Below, one piece after another: positions 1 through 12,474 of a stretch of DNA of 64,000 nucleotides. The stretch spans positions 151,057 through 215,056 of the forward strand of contig JBNGIO010006141.1 in NCBI GenBank assembly GCA_049999805.1, read 5' to 3'. The notes under the pieces are model-generated. The model saw nothing but the letters and a program-made list of their open reading frames with translations. It had not been told where the DNA came from and made no database searches. Every line of letters starts with the position of its first letter. Position 1 is the first letter of the stretch. This stretch comes from Folioceros fuciformis (lineage: Eukaryota > Anthocerotophyta > Anthocerotopsida > Anthocerotales). The translations under genes and the position numbers were made by a program.

Positions 1-1786
1 GCATTAATCAAAATACAACCTACACAAATTGTATTCTTTAAGTTTTTGGTTTCTTGATTAAGAAAATATTTTTCTAAATAAAATGTATATATTCAAATAC
101 ATTTTTAAATACATTTTAAAATGTACATTAATCAAAATACAACATACATATCTTGCTATGATACCATTTGAAATAAATAAAAAATACAGATTAATAACAA
201 TATTTTTATTGTATTACATTGTATCTCTCTATATGTAAAGAATATACACTAATTAAAGTTTGTAATAGTTTAAGTAGAAACCAAAAACGACGCCTTTACG
301 AAAAGACATAACCTTAATGAAACGCTATGAGTTTTTAAAATAACTTAATAAATTAACCCTTAATCATGAGTCCAACACATCTATTCCTTTAAGAAACAAC
401 TAAGCCCCAATGGAAGACCTAGTTCTAGTGTCTTTGGACTACTATGATAGGCTTTAACACTATGATTACCAACAACAGAGTGAGTGCCAATGTTAAGGAC
501 ATAAACACATTTCTGAGATGATAGATGATACTTAATTTATAATACAACAAGTTTTTTGCAACTATGGGTTTGTTGAACTCTTTATAAAAGGAGGGATTTC
601 TCGCTCATCTTTCTTTTGAATACTAGATCCTTAAGTGGCCTATCTAAAGTCTTGTACATGCCATTGCCTGTGAAAAGCATATAGACCTAGATTCCTTATA
701 CACAATAGAAACCAAGGGAAGGAAGTGTGAGGATGTAGTCCTGGGTTTGTTGGAATCGATTCCTTATGCCTATGCATAGCTTGAATGTCACTGAAGAGAT
801 GATGAAAGGGAAGAAGAAAAGAGATGATGAAAGGGAAGAAGAAAACATGCGAAGAAGAGATTGAAAGCTTCGTCTTACCATTGAGTAGTTGTAGTTACAC
901 CACATAAGTTTTCTCATCCCACAAAATGAAGTCTAAGCATGCACCTGACACCCTTCAAGACTAGAATTGAAGAAGTTTTACAAGTGTACATAGCTTTCGA
1001 GTAATAAGTGAAATGCTTGAACCTACCTTTCGTGACACGATGCAAAAGAAAAAGCACGTTGAAAGAAAATATTTCCCTCCACCCTAGTGTATGTGTATTA
1101 TTATGAGCTCTACAAAATGCTCTAAGCATATTCGAGTACAATAATCCAGAAAATAACATCTAAAGACATAGCAGCGCGCACACGGCGAGATCGGTACGTC
1201 GCTACACAGCGAAGGTTCTAGAGCACTACACCATATACTTCCAAGAAGTTTGGTCAGTTTGGTCCGAGGCCATTCTCTGATTCCCACAATTTCGTGCGCC
1301 GTGTCGTGGACGCATCAGGTGAGGCACGCTCGTCATGATCGATGTCTTCTTTCAGTTGTCCAGCAGGTGCTGCATGCCGTGTTGTGGACAGGCCCAGCAG
1401 GCGTGCTTTTGCGGTTTGCTTGACGGTGGTTACGGCTCTGGATTTGTCGTGAAGAGGATCTGTCTGTCGATTACTGTCTGTCCTTTGACGGCCGCGTAGC
1501 ACCTAAATCGGCGCAGCAGCTAGTAGCAACTCCAAGCCTTGGTATTGGATTGTCGGGCGATGGTTTTGGTGTAGGATGGGGGTGATCAGAGGGTTTGCTG
1601 TGGCATTCAGGCAGATTGGACGATGAGGTCTTGAATGGATGCAACTGAAAGCTGTTTGCGGCGTTTTTAGGGTTTTGATGGTGGATGAAGTCCGAGGCCG
1701 GAGTTGTTTGCTGACCATGTTGTTCGTTCCTTCTTACGGTGTAGATTTTGTTGTTGAGAAGGGCCGAGCGTTCTCTGTCGGCAATC
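1..1786. other. Intergenic, AT-rich then mixed
   Basis: About 1.2 kb of AT-rich sequence without any recognisable gene, followed by roughly 600 bp of mixed composition that leads into the CHCHD2-like gene and probably holds its promoter and 5' UTR. A 25-bp unit (GAGATGATGAAAGGGAAGAA...) is repeated twice in direct orientation at about 795-846. No tRNA, transposon terminus or conserved coding frame was seen. Confidence 0.6.
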
Positions 1787-2720
1787 ATGCCTCGCCGTAA
1801 CTCTGGTGACTATTCTTTTATCTCTGCTTTGTTATCGCATGTTTCGGTGTTTGAGCATAGCGGTGGAGGCACCGTGAAGTCGGGCAGGGCTTGATGCGGC
1901 GGCGCTCTTTGTAGGTCGTCCGGCTTCTAGGCCCCCTCCCAGGCCTGCCGCTAAGCAGTACTCCACCGCTGCACATCCGCCGGCTCCAGGTAATTTTCGC
2001 TTGTGAATTTTGTGGGTACCGTTCTGACGTTTGTGAACCCCGTGTGTGGCTCACGTGATGGTGTGCTTGCTCTGCAGTGCACCATGCACCTCCTCCTGCA
2101 GTTCATCAGGGCTCTGCCGGTGGCTCCATGCTGGGTGGCCTTGCAGGCACCATAGCTCAAGGTAAGTGTCTCTGCCCGGAAATCTTTAGGGTTACTTTTC
2201 TCAGGTGTTTGAGTGAGAGAAAGATGGTTCTGTCTTGCCAGTGGGATGCAAGCCCCGTCTGACGCCACAGTTGGTGCCTTGGCTTTTCGATTCAGGCATG
2301 GCATTTGGCACCGGTAGTGCTGTTGCGCACAGGGCAGTCGATTCTGTCATGGGGCCCCGCCAAATTGAGCATGTGCACACTAATGCTGAACCTGCGTCCC
2401 ACAGTGGACCAGTGAATGCAACTGTTGGAGATGCTTGCTTCAACCAGTTGAAGTCGTTTCAGGATGTAAGTTCAGCTGTTTGTGTCCGAATCAGGCGTGC
2501 GGTTTGCAAATTATTAGATTTCCAACGCTTAGGATTGTTGCTTCGGCCCTCAACCCTAGCTTCTCACCTCACCACGGTTTTCCTGTTGCAGTGCATTGCT
2601 GCCAACGGGAACGACATTGGGAAGTGTCAGTTCTACGTTGATATGCTGAATGAGTGCCGCAGGGCCCCAACTTCAGGTCAGCTGCTGTCTGAATCCTCTG
2701 GCCAGACTGGTTCGAAGTGA
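1787..2720 (+). CDS. CHCHD2: CHCHD2/Mix17-family twin CX9C protein
   Basis: Five exons read by eye: 1787-1805, 1915-1989, 2078-2161, 2296-2465 and 2592-2720, giving 158 residues. All introns are GT-AG and phases are consistent. The protein starts MPRRNSGRPAS, has a Pro/Ala-rich N-terminal part, then the family signatures GGSMLGGLAGTIAQG and GMAFGTGSAVAHRAVD. A C-terminal CHCH domain follows with two CX9C motifs (CFNQLKSFQDC and CQFYVDMLNEC). In this family the cysteine pairs form disulfides after MIA40-dependent import into the mitochondrial intermembrane space, and members are linked to respiratory-chain function and stress signalling. The start was chosen because MPRR is the usual N terminus of plant homologues. 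Length matches the family. Gene identity is secure from the motifs; the precise role in this plant is inference. Confidence 0.92.
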
Positions 2721-3625
2721 CCTGATTTGTGTGAAGTGCGAAGCTGCCGCTTATTTCCGGGTGCTCTATTGTCGCCCTCCTCATGCCTAAGGGTTGAGGC
2801 ATTAAACACTTTTCTCACCAGCTGTGCATTGTCTGTGCAGTTCTGTGATACATGCATTTGGTCAGGCGGCCACTTGTGTCATTTCAGCATCACCATTCGT
2901 CGGGATCATCCACATATGTTGGATGAACATTTGTTGTAGGTCTGGCTCCCTGGAATTGATGTAGTATCAAACTGAACGTTTAAAGCCAATACCGAATTAG
3001 GGATTGTCTTTTGGTAACTTCTGCATGGGCACTCCCTACACTACGTCGTTCGTTCTCGGCACTCTACAACCACTAAAAAACAGCCCTCTGAGACTCCGAG
3101 GGACAAGAGACGAGGTAGTCGGGACCGTTTGACGATGCCCCTCATTGATACAGGCGGTTGGTTTCCCAGGTCCTGACGTCCTGGCTTCATTGGTTCCTTC
3201 TGATCGTCTCGGAGGGAAGAACGCATTTAGGATACACAGCCAAGACGTTTGATTTGATCGGAGCCGGTACGACGAACCGAGCCAGGAAAGTGGTTGCACG
3301 AATTGCAGGCGAGGCACTAGACTAGGAAGGAGCTGTCGTCGGAAAGGGGCCGAACCGGGTTGGTGCATCCCGCAGCGCACCGTGGAGCACTCCTCGAGCA
3401 CATATAACAAGTCAGACACCATTAAATGGTGCCCCGTACGTTCCGCTACGTCTCCGTCCGTTTCCTTCAATCTGCCCTACAGGATGGTCCGTAGTTGGAG
3501 ATAAGTCTCGCGAAACAGCAGACGCCATATTGAACTGGGTCGAGCTAAAATATAACCCCATATTGCGCGGGTAACATTCGTAGCCACTTCTTCGGTACTT
3601 AGATGAGGCGAGCCCGCTGGAGAAC
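2721..3625. other. Intergenic between CHCHD2-like gene and U1
   Basis: Contains the 3' flank of the CHCHD2-like gene and the upstream region of the U1 snRNA gene. No conserved protein was recognised. A short inverted motif (CCCTCTGAGACTCCGAGGG) lies near 3080-3100. The 100 bp before U1 lack a clear match to the plant snRNA upstream element RTCCCACATCG. The nearest AT-rich box (AAAATATAA, about 3547-3555) is some 75 bp before the RNA start, further than the usual position near -30. Confidence 0.5.
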
Positions 3626-3787
3626 ATACTTACCTGGGCGGGGCCTATCGGTGATCATGAAGGCCGATGACCTGGGGTTATCCTCGCCATTGCACCAAGG
3701 CCGGGGTGCCTCCACTATCTACCTACGGGTAGAATAGACGTCATAATTTGTGGCAGCGGGGGCTCGCGTTCGCGCGGCCCCCTCCCA
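3626..3787 (+). ncRNA. U1: U1 spliceosomal snRNA
   Basis: A complete U1-like RNA of about 162 nt, the usual plant length. It begins ATACTTACCTG, the 5' end that pairs with 5' splice sites. Stem-loop I carries the U1-70K loop GATCATGAAG, stem-loop II carries the U1A loop ATTGCACC, and stem-loop III follows. The Sm site AATTTGTGG lies at about 3746-3754. A GC-rich terminal stem-loop (GGGGGCTCGCGTTCGCGCGG) ends near CCCTCCC. The order and spacing match known plant U1. The 3' end is estimated. Whether this copy is transcribed is unclear because a standard plant snRNA promoter is not evident upstream. A short imperfect copy of the 3' part follows at 3808-3838. Confidence 0.9.
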
Positions 3788-3807
3788 AATAATTTAAGAC
3801 GGAGTCC

Positions 3808-3838
3808 AGAATAGACGTCGTAGAGAGTGGCAGCGAGC
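3808..3838 (+). repeat. Partial duplicate of U1 3' segment
   Basis: The stretch beginning AGAATAGACGTCGTAG and ending GTGGCAGCGAG resembles U1 positions 3731-3761 (AGAATAGACGTCATAA ... GTGGCAGCGGG). The Sm site is disrupted, so this looks like a decayed partial duplication just downstream of the intact U1. Confidence 0.6.
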
Positions 3839-3850
3839 CCTAGCGTGTCG

Positions 3851-4110
3851 ATGCCCTAAACCCTGAACCCTAAACCCTTGCTCGATCTGATGTTGATCGA
3901 GCTGACTGATAAGTCTGGAGATAAATTGAATCGAACCTCACGCACGCGAAGGGAGTCGAACTTCAAGCATTCCCAGTGATGGATCGAACTTAAAGAAGCT
4001 ATTTAGAAGGATTGAACTTAAAGGATGTGCGTGCAAAGTCGGATGAAACTTCAAGAATATTCAAAGTTGGATCGAACTTCAGGAAGGAACAAGGGATCCC
4101 CTGCTTCCAC
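3851..4110. repeat. Telomere-like tract and degenerate GATCGAACTT repeats
   Basis: An interstitial CCCTAAACCCTGAACCCTAAACCC tract (about 3851-3876) matches the Arabidopsis-type plant telomere repeat. It is followed to about 4110 by five or six degenerate copies of a motif like GGATCGAACTTNAAG spaced 30-45 bp apart. The rest of the gap up to 4368 shows no recognised gene and probably includes the helicase promoter and 5' UTR. Confidence 0.6.
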
Positions 4111-4368
4111 AATTGAAGGGTGAGGTTCAAAATCGAAGGCTCCTGGAGCGAATTGGAACTCAGCTTCAGCTTAGGCATTTAGGTTGAAGCAGCAGACTGC
4201 CGGGACCCTGCGTTCACGCGGCAAGGACAGGTTGTCTCCGGAACCTGGGCTGTCTCACAGTATTTGCCCAGAATTGCGAGCCACCGGCCGCCGATCGTGT
4301 TGCTGAATGAACGCTTTGCTACTTACGTTTAATGAAGCCTCTGCCATTTTTGTCTATCGAAGGTAAAC

Positions 4369-7300
4369 ATGGGTCCCAAGAAGAAGGCACCAGCGAGAGC
4401 ATCGTCGACACCTTCGGACCGGGAGAAGACAGCGGCCGAGCTCCGTTTGTCAGCAGGAAACGAAGCTAAATTGCGGCGCCTGCTTCAGAACAATGCTGCA
4501 CAGGCTGTTCCGCAGCAGCAGCAAGAGCTGTCGGAGGGGGAGAGGAAGGTGGCGGGTCGCCGCCTGCGGGCTGTCTACGACAGTCTTGCCAACGAGGGCT
4601 TCCCCGCTCACCACATTCAGGAGGCGCTGGCTGCCATTCCTGTGGTATGGGTCTACTTTGCCGCCTTGTTATTTCAGCTTACCAAGTGTTCCTTCGTTGA
4701 GAAGGTCATTGGGTCTTTGCAGGAATCAGCCACCTTAGAGGCTGCATTGGATTGGTTGTGTCTCAATCTCCCTCCTGATCAATTGCCACTGAAATACGCC
4801 AGCGGGAATCTTCCAGAAGCTGAGACCCGGGGTCTGCTGCTATACCCAAGTTCCTTTCATGCACTGCTTTAAGTTTACACGAAAATTCTGAATCCTATCC
4901 TGTGCTTCCTGTGGTGGATCCATGCGTAGGAGTATCCGTTCAAGTGCTATCGATTGGTTCCTCTGACCGGGTTCCAGCCGGTAGGTCAGTTGACGAGGTT
5001 GAGCCTCAACGAATTTTACAACCTCCAAACGGCAAGCAGTCAGCGGGACTTGATCAGTTTAATCAATCAGAGTGGATCCGGCGATATGTTTTCCAGCAAG
5101 AAGAGGTAGAAGGGTGGGCGTTGTACTGCTCCTTGTGACTCATCTTCCACAAGCGGTTGAAGAATGTTATTCCATCCCACAGGAAGAGCGGGAGCAGAAT
5201 AATGCAAGTAAAGAGGATGGCCATCACGACTCGGACTGGGAGGTATTTTCAAAACATTTCATGTCTGCCTATGCTCTTCTCGAAGTCCAGACATCAGTAT
5301 CTCTGAATTACCCTTAGTGCAGCCAAGCCCCTGAAAATCTCTCTCCTGTTCGTGGTGGTTATCAGCTGTGGGCAGATCCTCGTGCAAGGCAACGGCGAGT
5401 AGAAGAATCTAACGTGCGTTTTGTAGTTCGTACGTGAATGTTGAGCGGAGTGTCTTGGCTGCTGTGCCCATCGATGATTCCTTTCCTGGTGTGGTGGGAC
5501 GAACAGGCTGCAGGTCTTTCCCGTGCCGCTTCAATTCCGGCAGAATTTCAGAAAGCTAAGCAAACTGCAGCTGAAGCTAAGCGCCTTGGGAATAAAGAGA
5601 AGCAGGCAACTGCTAGCAGGCTCCTTCAGCAGTTGAAGCAAGAAGCTGCTTCCCTTGGTATGTGCAGAGACATCCTTGAGCCCAGTTGTCAACTTTTGGT
5701 CTCCAGCTCATGTCTTGCTGTTTATCTGTAGGTTTGTCTGAGGACCTACTACGTTTGGGGCTCCGAAGTGGTGGTGAAGTAGGGGCCAGTGTGAACAGTC
5801 CAACGAAGTGGAGGCAGTCTGGGGGGCTCGATCCCACCGCTTGGTATGTCAGCCCTGAAGAGCCGAATTGTCCCGTTAATGGCGTTGAAAATGTCGCTGC
5901 TACTGGCTTGGTTGCTTTTGCAACGCAGTCGGGAACAACGGCCGCCAGTGTAGAAGTGACAGGAAAGGATACCGGAGAGGAATCACGGATTGCTGATGAA
6001 GCTAAGCGCCTTGGGAACAAGGAAAAGCCAGCAACTACTGGCAGGCTTCTCCAGCAGTTGAAGCAAGAAGCCGTTTCTCTTGGTACGTACAAAGACCTCC
6101 TTCAACGCAGTTGTCAACTTTTGGTTTATCTCAAGCTCATCTCTTGCTGTAAATCTGTAGGTTTGTCGGAGGACCTACTGCATTTGGAGGGCAGAAAAGG
6201 TTGTGAAGCAGGGGCTTGTGTGAACAGTCAAACAGAGGGAAGCCATTCTGGAGGGCCTCAACCCACCACTCGGGATGTCACTACCATTAAGGGCGTTGAA
6301 AATCTCGCTGCTACTAGCTTGGTTGCGTCTGAAAGGCAACCAGGAGCAATCACAGCCAGTGAAGACATGGGAGGGAAGGATACAGGAGAGGACTCATCGA
6401 GTGCTGATGAAGAAGGCATAGCGTTAATGTTTGATGACGAGTCTCCGTCAGAACAGGCCTTGCCAGAGACTGTTAGGAGTATTCAATTAGAGCAAAAAGC
6501 CAAAGCACTGGTTGCAAATAGTTTGTCTAGGAAGGATGAAAGGAAAGGCAAAAGTCGCAGCACTCAGGTACACAAAGCCAGATTGACCTGGGTTCTGGAC
6601 TTATTTGCAAATTTGAAGCTAAACCACTGTAATATTCTCACTCTGCAGTCGCATGAGGGAACGCTCAGGCAGCCCAAGGTACTCCTGCAGCAGCAGTGCC
6701 AGAAGCATGCCTGGGGGGCACCCAAGTATGAAAGACTCCATGGCACAAGAAATGGCTTGTATTTGTGTTCTGTAACGGTTATTCGAACTGCGTCTGGTCG
6801 CGGAAAGAGCAAAGTAGCCGGAGGGCCCGTATTGATTACGCTGCCACAGGACCAAGATGGTTTTCAAACACTCATAGTAACAGCGCTCCTCAACCCTGGC
6901 AGTGCAGATAGTTTCGACTCATTCTATTTGAAGCTTGTCCTTCCTTCCATGATACAAAACCTTTCTTTTGATTCCAGGAAGCACAAGACGCTGTTGCAGC
7001 ATGGGCTCTTTTCTCATTGCTTCCTGATCTTCCTTTATATCGGATACTGCCTGATCCTTATCGAGCTCTGTACCTGCATTGGCTTGCTAAAGGTGTCGTG
7101 CTGCCCTCTTGTACCTTTTGTCTCTCCTGTTTTTTACGGCGTGCAAGCACTTTCATCAGGACCTCTCTGTCTTCATAGTGATTGATACTGAGTTTTATGG
7201 CGGCAAACAGGCGAAAAGGCAACAAAGGAAGCAGCAGACGCTGAGAGTAATTGCAGATCCTCTTTTATTGATACATTACTATCTTCTACTTCTTCTCAAC

Positions 7301-10300
7301 CTGTACCAAACAAACCACCATCCAGAGAGATTGCTCCTCCAAGTCCTTTGGAGCAATCAGGCCCCCAACGTAGGCAACGTAAGACGGCACTCCAGGAGCA
7401 GTTCGAATGTGGCATATGTTGCTTGTTCTTATTAGCATTGTTCCTGGTGGTCAAGGTTCAAAATACTTCTGCTTACGCCTTGCAGGTTCGAGACCAGCTG
7501 TGGAGGAACTTGGACGGAATTTGCTCCAGGCTTTCAAGGAAAGACAAAGCACTAATGACTACAAGGTAAGGAGAAACGTTTTTTTTCAAGGATGTGAACT
7601 CTATTGCTACATGTACTGGAAACTGCTTTGTATTCCATGTTGTCATTTTCTCTGTAGCAAATGATGGCAAAACGGGATTGCCTTCCCATGGCAAAAGTTA
7701 GAGCAGAGTTGCTCACAAAGATCAGTGAAAATGACGTCGTTGTGGTTAGTGGAGAAACGGGTTGTGGGAAGACAACACAGGTGCTGATCAAACAACACTT
7801 CTGGTCTCTCGAACTGGTCTATCCCTTAAATTGATAGTTTACCTCAAATTTGGCCGTTGTCTGCAGGTCCCTCAGTATATTTTAGATGACAGGATCATGG
7901 CTGGTATGGGTGGAACTTGCAATATCATCTGCACTCAACCTCGTAGAATTGCGGTAAGTAAAGGTGACTTTGTGGCAGCAGCATGTATTAATGCCTGGTT
8001 ATAAAATTTTCATACTTCTTGATTGTTAAATATGCTGTGTCAGGCCATCTCGGTTGCAGAGCGTGTGGCTGTAGAACGCTGTGAGCCCTCACCAGGAAAT
8101 AGCGGATCTCTTGTGGGTTATCAAGTACGTCTTGATGCTGCTTGGTAATGCTATTCCTTATACTGAACGGAACCGCATTCCTTCAATTTCTAGACAGCAT
8201 TGTATAAGAACTTTGGGGAAGTAACTGAGTTCGTTATTGGTATTCCAGTACTTCAAGCACAAAAATTCTTTTCTGTACGACTGGTATCCTGCTTCGACGG
8301 TTTGATGTGAGTACTTAATTCTGTAGGGCTTCGTATAGGTTATCATGTGTGTTTGGTGATTGCGATTTATCGACTGTTGCATGTATGGACAGAGTGACCT
8401 CAATCTGACAGAAGTCTCACATGTGGTGGTGGATGAAGTTCATGAGCGGAATGTCCTTGTAAGTAAATTGTTGTTGGTGGCTTCATGAACTGAAGGTGAA
8501 CCTCCAAGGATGATATATGATCTATTGCCAACTTGGGATGACCTACAGGGTGATTTTCTACTGATCATCCTTAAGGATCTTCTTGAACGAAGAAGGGAGA
8601 TGGGAATACCACTCAAAGTTGTTATCATGTACTTTCATTTCAGTATCTTTCATGCATAGCTGGCCACCTATTTGCATTGCAAGTTATGACGGTTTTGGAG
8701 CTGGGACCTCCTTTTCTATGCAAATATACAGTGGTACGTTGACAAGGTTGAGCTGTTACCTTACGCAGGTCTGCCACATTGGACACAGATCTCTTTTCAC
8801 AGTACTTTGGAGGTTGTCCAGTTGTATCTGTTAAAGGCCGGACACATCCAGTGACAACTAAATTTTTGGAGGACATCTATGAATGGCTTGACTATCGGCT
8901 CACATCTGACTCATCAGCTGCAGTGCATCATTCTCATCGAAGGCAGGTACTGCTTAGAGTAGTCTTGCAGTGGAAATTGGTCTTTCATACTTAAAAGTTG
9001 CTGAACGTCATCCCTGTGAGTCACTGAACGTGAGTCACGCGGATTGATGTGGAGCATCCTCTGGACGTGCAGGGATTCAAGAGTACGGTTGGGGGAAGCA
9101 GAGGTAGACAGAACCTCATTCGGACAGGGTTTGGGGATGAGAGCTTATTGGAGGAAGCGCCTGTTAACCCCCTGTTTGATGAACAAATCTACAAACACTA
9201 CAGTTCTAAAACACGTCAAACGTTGGTTAGTCTTCCGAATGTTGGTCCTGTCAAGAACTTACCTTGGCGGTCAGAACATCTGCAAGAGCAACTTATGCTT
9301 TTTGTGCGTTCGTTGGGAATGCGTTAGTGATTTGAGACTTTTTGCCTCCTTCTGCTTGCTTTGATTACAGGCCAGAGTAAATGAGGAAGTGATTGATTAT
9401 GATTTGCTTGAAGATCTTATTATCGCCATAGATGAGCACTTGGAACCTGGTGCCCTTCTAGTGTTCCTGCCTGTGAGTCATCTTTCCAGAGTTTCTGCAA
9501 GTTGGAGTCATGTATCTTTGCTACTGGCCAGGTCAACATCTTACATGCCTCCTGAATGTGGTTGACTCATGGCAAGGTGATGTACAGGGACAAGCAGAGA
9601 TTCAGTTGATCTTAGACCGACTTAGAGTTTCCAAGCGATTTGGCGGACCAGCAGCGCATTGGCTACTTCCACTTCATTCTTCAGTTTCTACAGCAGATCA
9701 ACGGAAAGTTTTTGCCAGTCCAGAAACTGGAGTTCGGAAGGTTCTGAACTGCAATATTTGTTGGTTTCCTGGATCACATACCTTGAGAAAGGATAACACA
9801 GTGAGATGGTGTAGGGATTGCTATTAATCAAGCTGATGCGTATGTATTCGTGACTGTTAGATCGTTCTGGCTACAAACATCGCAGAGGCAAGCATAACAA
9901 TTGACGATGTTGTGCATGTCATTGACTGTGGGAAGCATAAGGAGAACCGTTTTGATCCTCGTCGAGTAAGTAACCTTGCACTTCATGCCTAAATGTTTTT
10001 GCTCGTCATGTCTACCGATTGTTACGATAATTCTCCAGGGTATGACGAGTCTAGTAGAAGCTTGGATTTCTCAAGCGAATGCCAAACAGCGTAGTGGGAG
10101 AGCAGGACGAGTTCAGCCTGGAAATTGCTTTTGTCTGTATACCAGACATCGTTTTGAGAATCTGATGCGTCCATTTCAGGTCTGTCTTTTCTGGTACAAT
10201 CGAGACAACGAAAGAGGTTTTACAGATGTGACTTGTGGACCTGTAGTTGGAGTGTTTAAACCTGATCTGGTGTTTCATAATGGTCCCTCCAGACTCCAGA

Positions 10301-12474
10301 GATATTGCGAGTCCCTTTGGTCGATCTCTGTCTGCAAATCAAAGTTCTCTTGCTTGGTGATGTCTCCTCATTTCTTCAGAAGGTGCCTGCACAGCTCCTT
10401 GCAGTAGCGTTTCTGACTAAGTTCATCGGGGGTGAGACTGGTTTCAAATATGCCTCGTGATTCTCTGTCATGGCAGGCTCCAGAGAGGCCAACAGCAGAA
10501 GCGGTGCAGAGTGCACTATCAACGTTGCACCAAGTGAGTCGTGAATGTTTTGCAAGCTGTCCGTTCTATCTGTTTGTGAGCCTCGTATTTGTTTCATTCA
10601 GGTTGGGGCGCTTGATGAGAACGCGGCCCTAACGTCTCTTGGATATCATCTGGCTGCACTGCCAGTGGACGTTCACATTGGGAAGGTGATAGAGATTATC
10701 GTTCTTGTAGTTTTCACGGTTCTTCCCTGCATATCTGAGTGAACTGATGAATACTGATTTCTTTGAACGCAGATGATATTGTACGGGGCAATGCTTGGCT
10801 GTTTAAGTCCAGTCCTTACTGTTGCTGCTTGTCTCAGCCACAGAAGTCCATTTGTGGTACCGCAGGATCAGGCTAGTGCTCAGCACGACTCATGCTTATT
10901 TTAACTGCCAACCATGCTACTCGAGGTTACAGAATCTTTCCATTGCCATTCAGAAAGAAGAAGCAGTCCGAGCTCAAAGATCTTTGCTTGGTGAAGCTGA
11001 GGAGCGCACGGCTGAGCAGAGCATTTGGAAAGGTCAACAGTCTGATCATTTGGCCATGGTGGCTGCCTATGATGGCTGGAGGAGAAAGGTAGAAATTCTT
11101 GCTTTCAGAAGACGGGTACTTACTGCTTTCACAGGTTCCAATAGATTGTTCAGCATTCCTGAATGCTGGAATGCCGTATTATTGGGACGCTGAGTGGCAC
11201 GATTGGAATATTTACCTGCAGAAAGGTGCGAAAGCAGCTAGGGCATATTGTACCACCTATTTCTTGAGTGCGGTTACTCTAAGCATGTTAAGGTGTGACC
11301 TCCTCCTGTGTAGATTCATAGTTTCAGTATGTTCTCTGTGGTTTTAGTCAGAGATAAAGGGGTGCTGTTGATGTTTGGCAGGGATATGAGGACCCAGTTC
11401 GCTTTTCTTCTCAAGGATATTGGATTCGTTCAGGAGGTTAGGTCCCCTCTCTTTACATTTGGACTACATTGAACTGTTTCTGAAGCCAGGTTCAACTGTA
11501 CGCGTTTGTTCAGATACTGAGTAAGTCGTATGATTTTCCTTGCTCCCACCGCAGGTAGCTGGAGCAACTAGTGGAGATTGGATAGATGATGTGGATAAAC
11601 CGTTCAATAGAAATTCCAAACATCCTGCAGTCGTGAAGGTGTGTGTGTCATGCCATGTAGTCCAACGTCACTAGCAGGTGTTTTGATGCTGGGCTAATGT
11701 TAGACACAGGCAGCTATATGTGCTGGTTTGTTTCCTCAAGTGGCTGCAATGGATGAAGACAGCATTGCCACCGGGCATGCAAGTGCGCTCAGCCTGCGTG
11801 CAGGCTTATCGTCAGGGCGAAGGCCTCGGTGGTCTGATGGCCAAAGAGAAGTTTTCATACATCCTTCTTCTATCAATAGCAGTGTATTTGAGTTCCGTCA
11901 CCCATTCCTCCTTTTTCACGAGAAGGTACGACGACAGTTTCCGCAGCTCTTGGGATGGACAGCCAGACCATTTGCAGCACTTACACACTTTCACTGACAG
12001 GTGAACACCAGTAGGGTGTACTTGCGTGATACGACGGTGGCCTCTCCGTATACTCTCCTCCTCTTCGGTGGCTTGATCAGTGTTCAGCATCAGGTGCGTC
12101 TCATGATTCAGCACAAGATGACAGACTGCAAGCTCTTGTATGCTAGCCTACTGCACATGGTAACATGTAGACAACTGCAGGCTGGTCGTGTCGTCGTGGA
12201 TGGATGGTTGAAGATGCGTGCTCCTGCACAAACTGCTGTGTATTTCAAGGAACTACGACTTGCCCTTGACTCCATCATGCGCGAGAAAATCGGGGCACCC
12301 CAGGTTTGCTCTGGTGTTCCTGGTTTTTTGTATCCCTCAGATCGTCTGCAAACTTCCTTGATGCTTACAGCAAATCGTGTACCTTGGCAGGGCACTTGGT
12401 CAGAAAATGCCAGTAGATTCATCCCGATCATCACTCGGCTGTTGATTGATGAAGACAAGCCAAATGTGGTGTAG
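4369..12474 (+). CDS. DEAH-box RNA helicase, DExH7/DHX29-like
   Basis: Thirty-six exons were read, total 1589 residues with consistent phases: 4369-4644, 4723-4831, 4930-5105, 5183-5242, 5318-5413, 5507-5657, 5732-6082, 6161-6567, 6649-6876, 6978-7092, 7211-7408, 7486-7565, 7658-7780, 7867-7953, 8044-8144, 8249-8306, 8393-8458, 8549-8628, 8769-8946, 9073-9225, 9371-9472, 9588-9740, 9861-9965, 10039-10179, 10293-10382, 10477-10533, 10602-10685, 10773-10856, 10954-11088, 11222-11292, 11382-11436, 11555-11638, 11710-11925, 12001-12093, 12181-12303, 12391-12474. The N terminus ([11 protein letters not shown]) has a UBA-like region ending [15 protein letters not shown]. Helicase motifs are intact: [10 protein letters not shown] (I), TQPRRIA (Ia), DEVH (II), MSAT (III), the motif V region [13 protein letters not shown] and QRSGRAGR (VI). 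HA2 and OB-fold regions follow. DHX29 relatives remodel ribosome-bound mRNA. Least certain are the exon borders at 4831/4930, 5413/5507 and 10856. An exon block is tandemly duplicated at 5576-6425. Confidence 0.92.
5576..6425 (+). repeat. Tandem exon-intron-exon duplication inside helicase gene
   Basis: The block starting at 5576 (GCTAAGCGCCTTGGGAA...) recurs at 6001 (425 bp later). It spans the end of one exon, its 74-78 bp intron, and the start of the next exon. Both copies encode AKRLGNKEK then LLQQLKQEA, splice after SLG, then resume at LSEDLL. Both stay open and in phase, so the duplication is carried in the protein as two copies of a coiled-coil/linker segment before the helicase core. 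Confidence 0.85.

Noticed and set aside
3036-3470. 144-codon minus-strand frame before U1
   Set aside because: No similarity to a known family and no splice or start context; probably chance.
7486-7500. GGTTCGAGACC resembling a tRNA B box
   Set aside because: It lies in a helicase exon and no cloverleaf or A box surrounds it.
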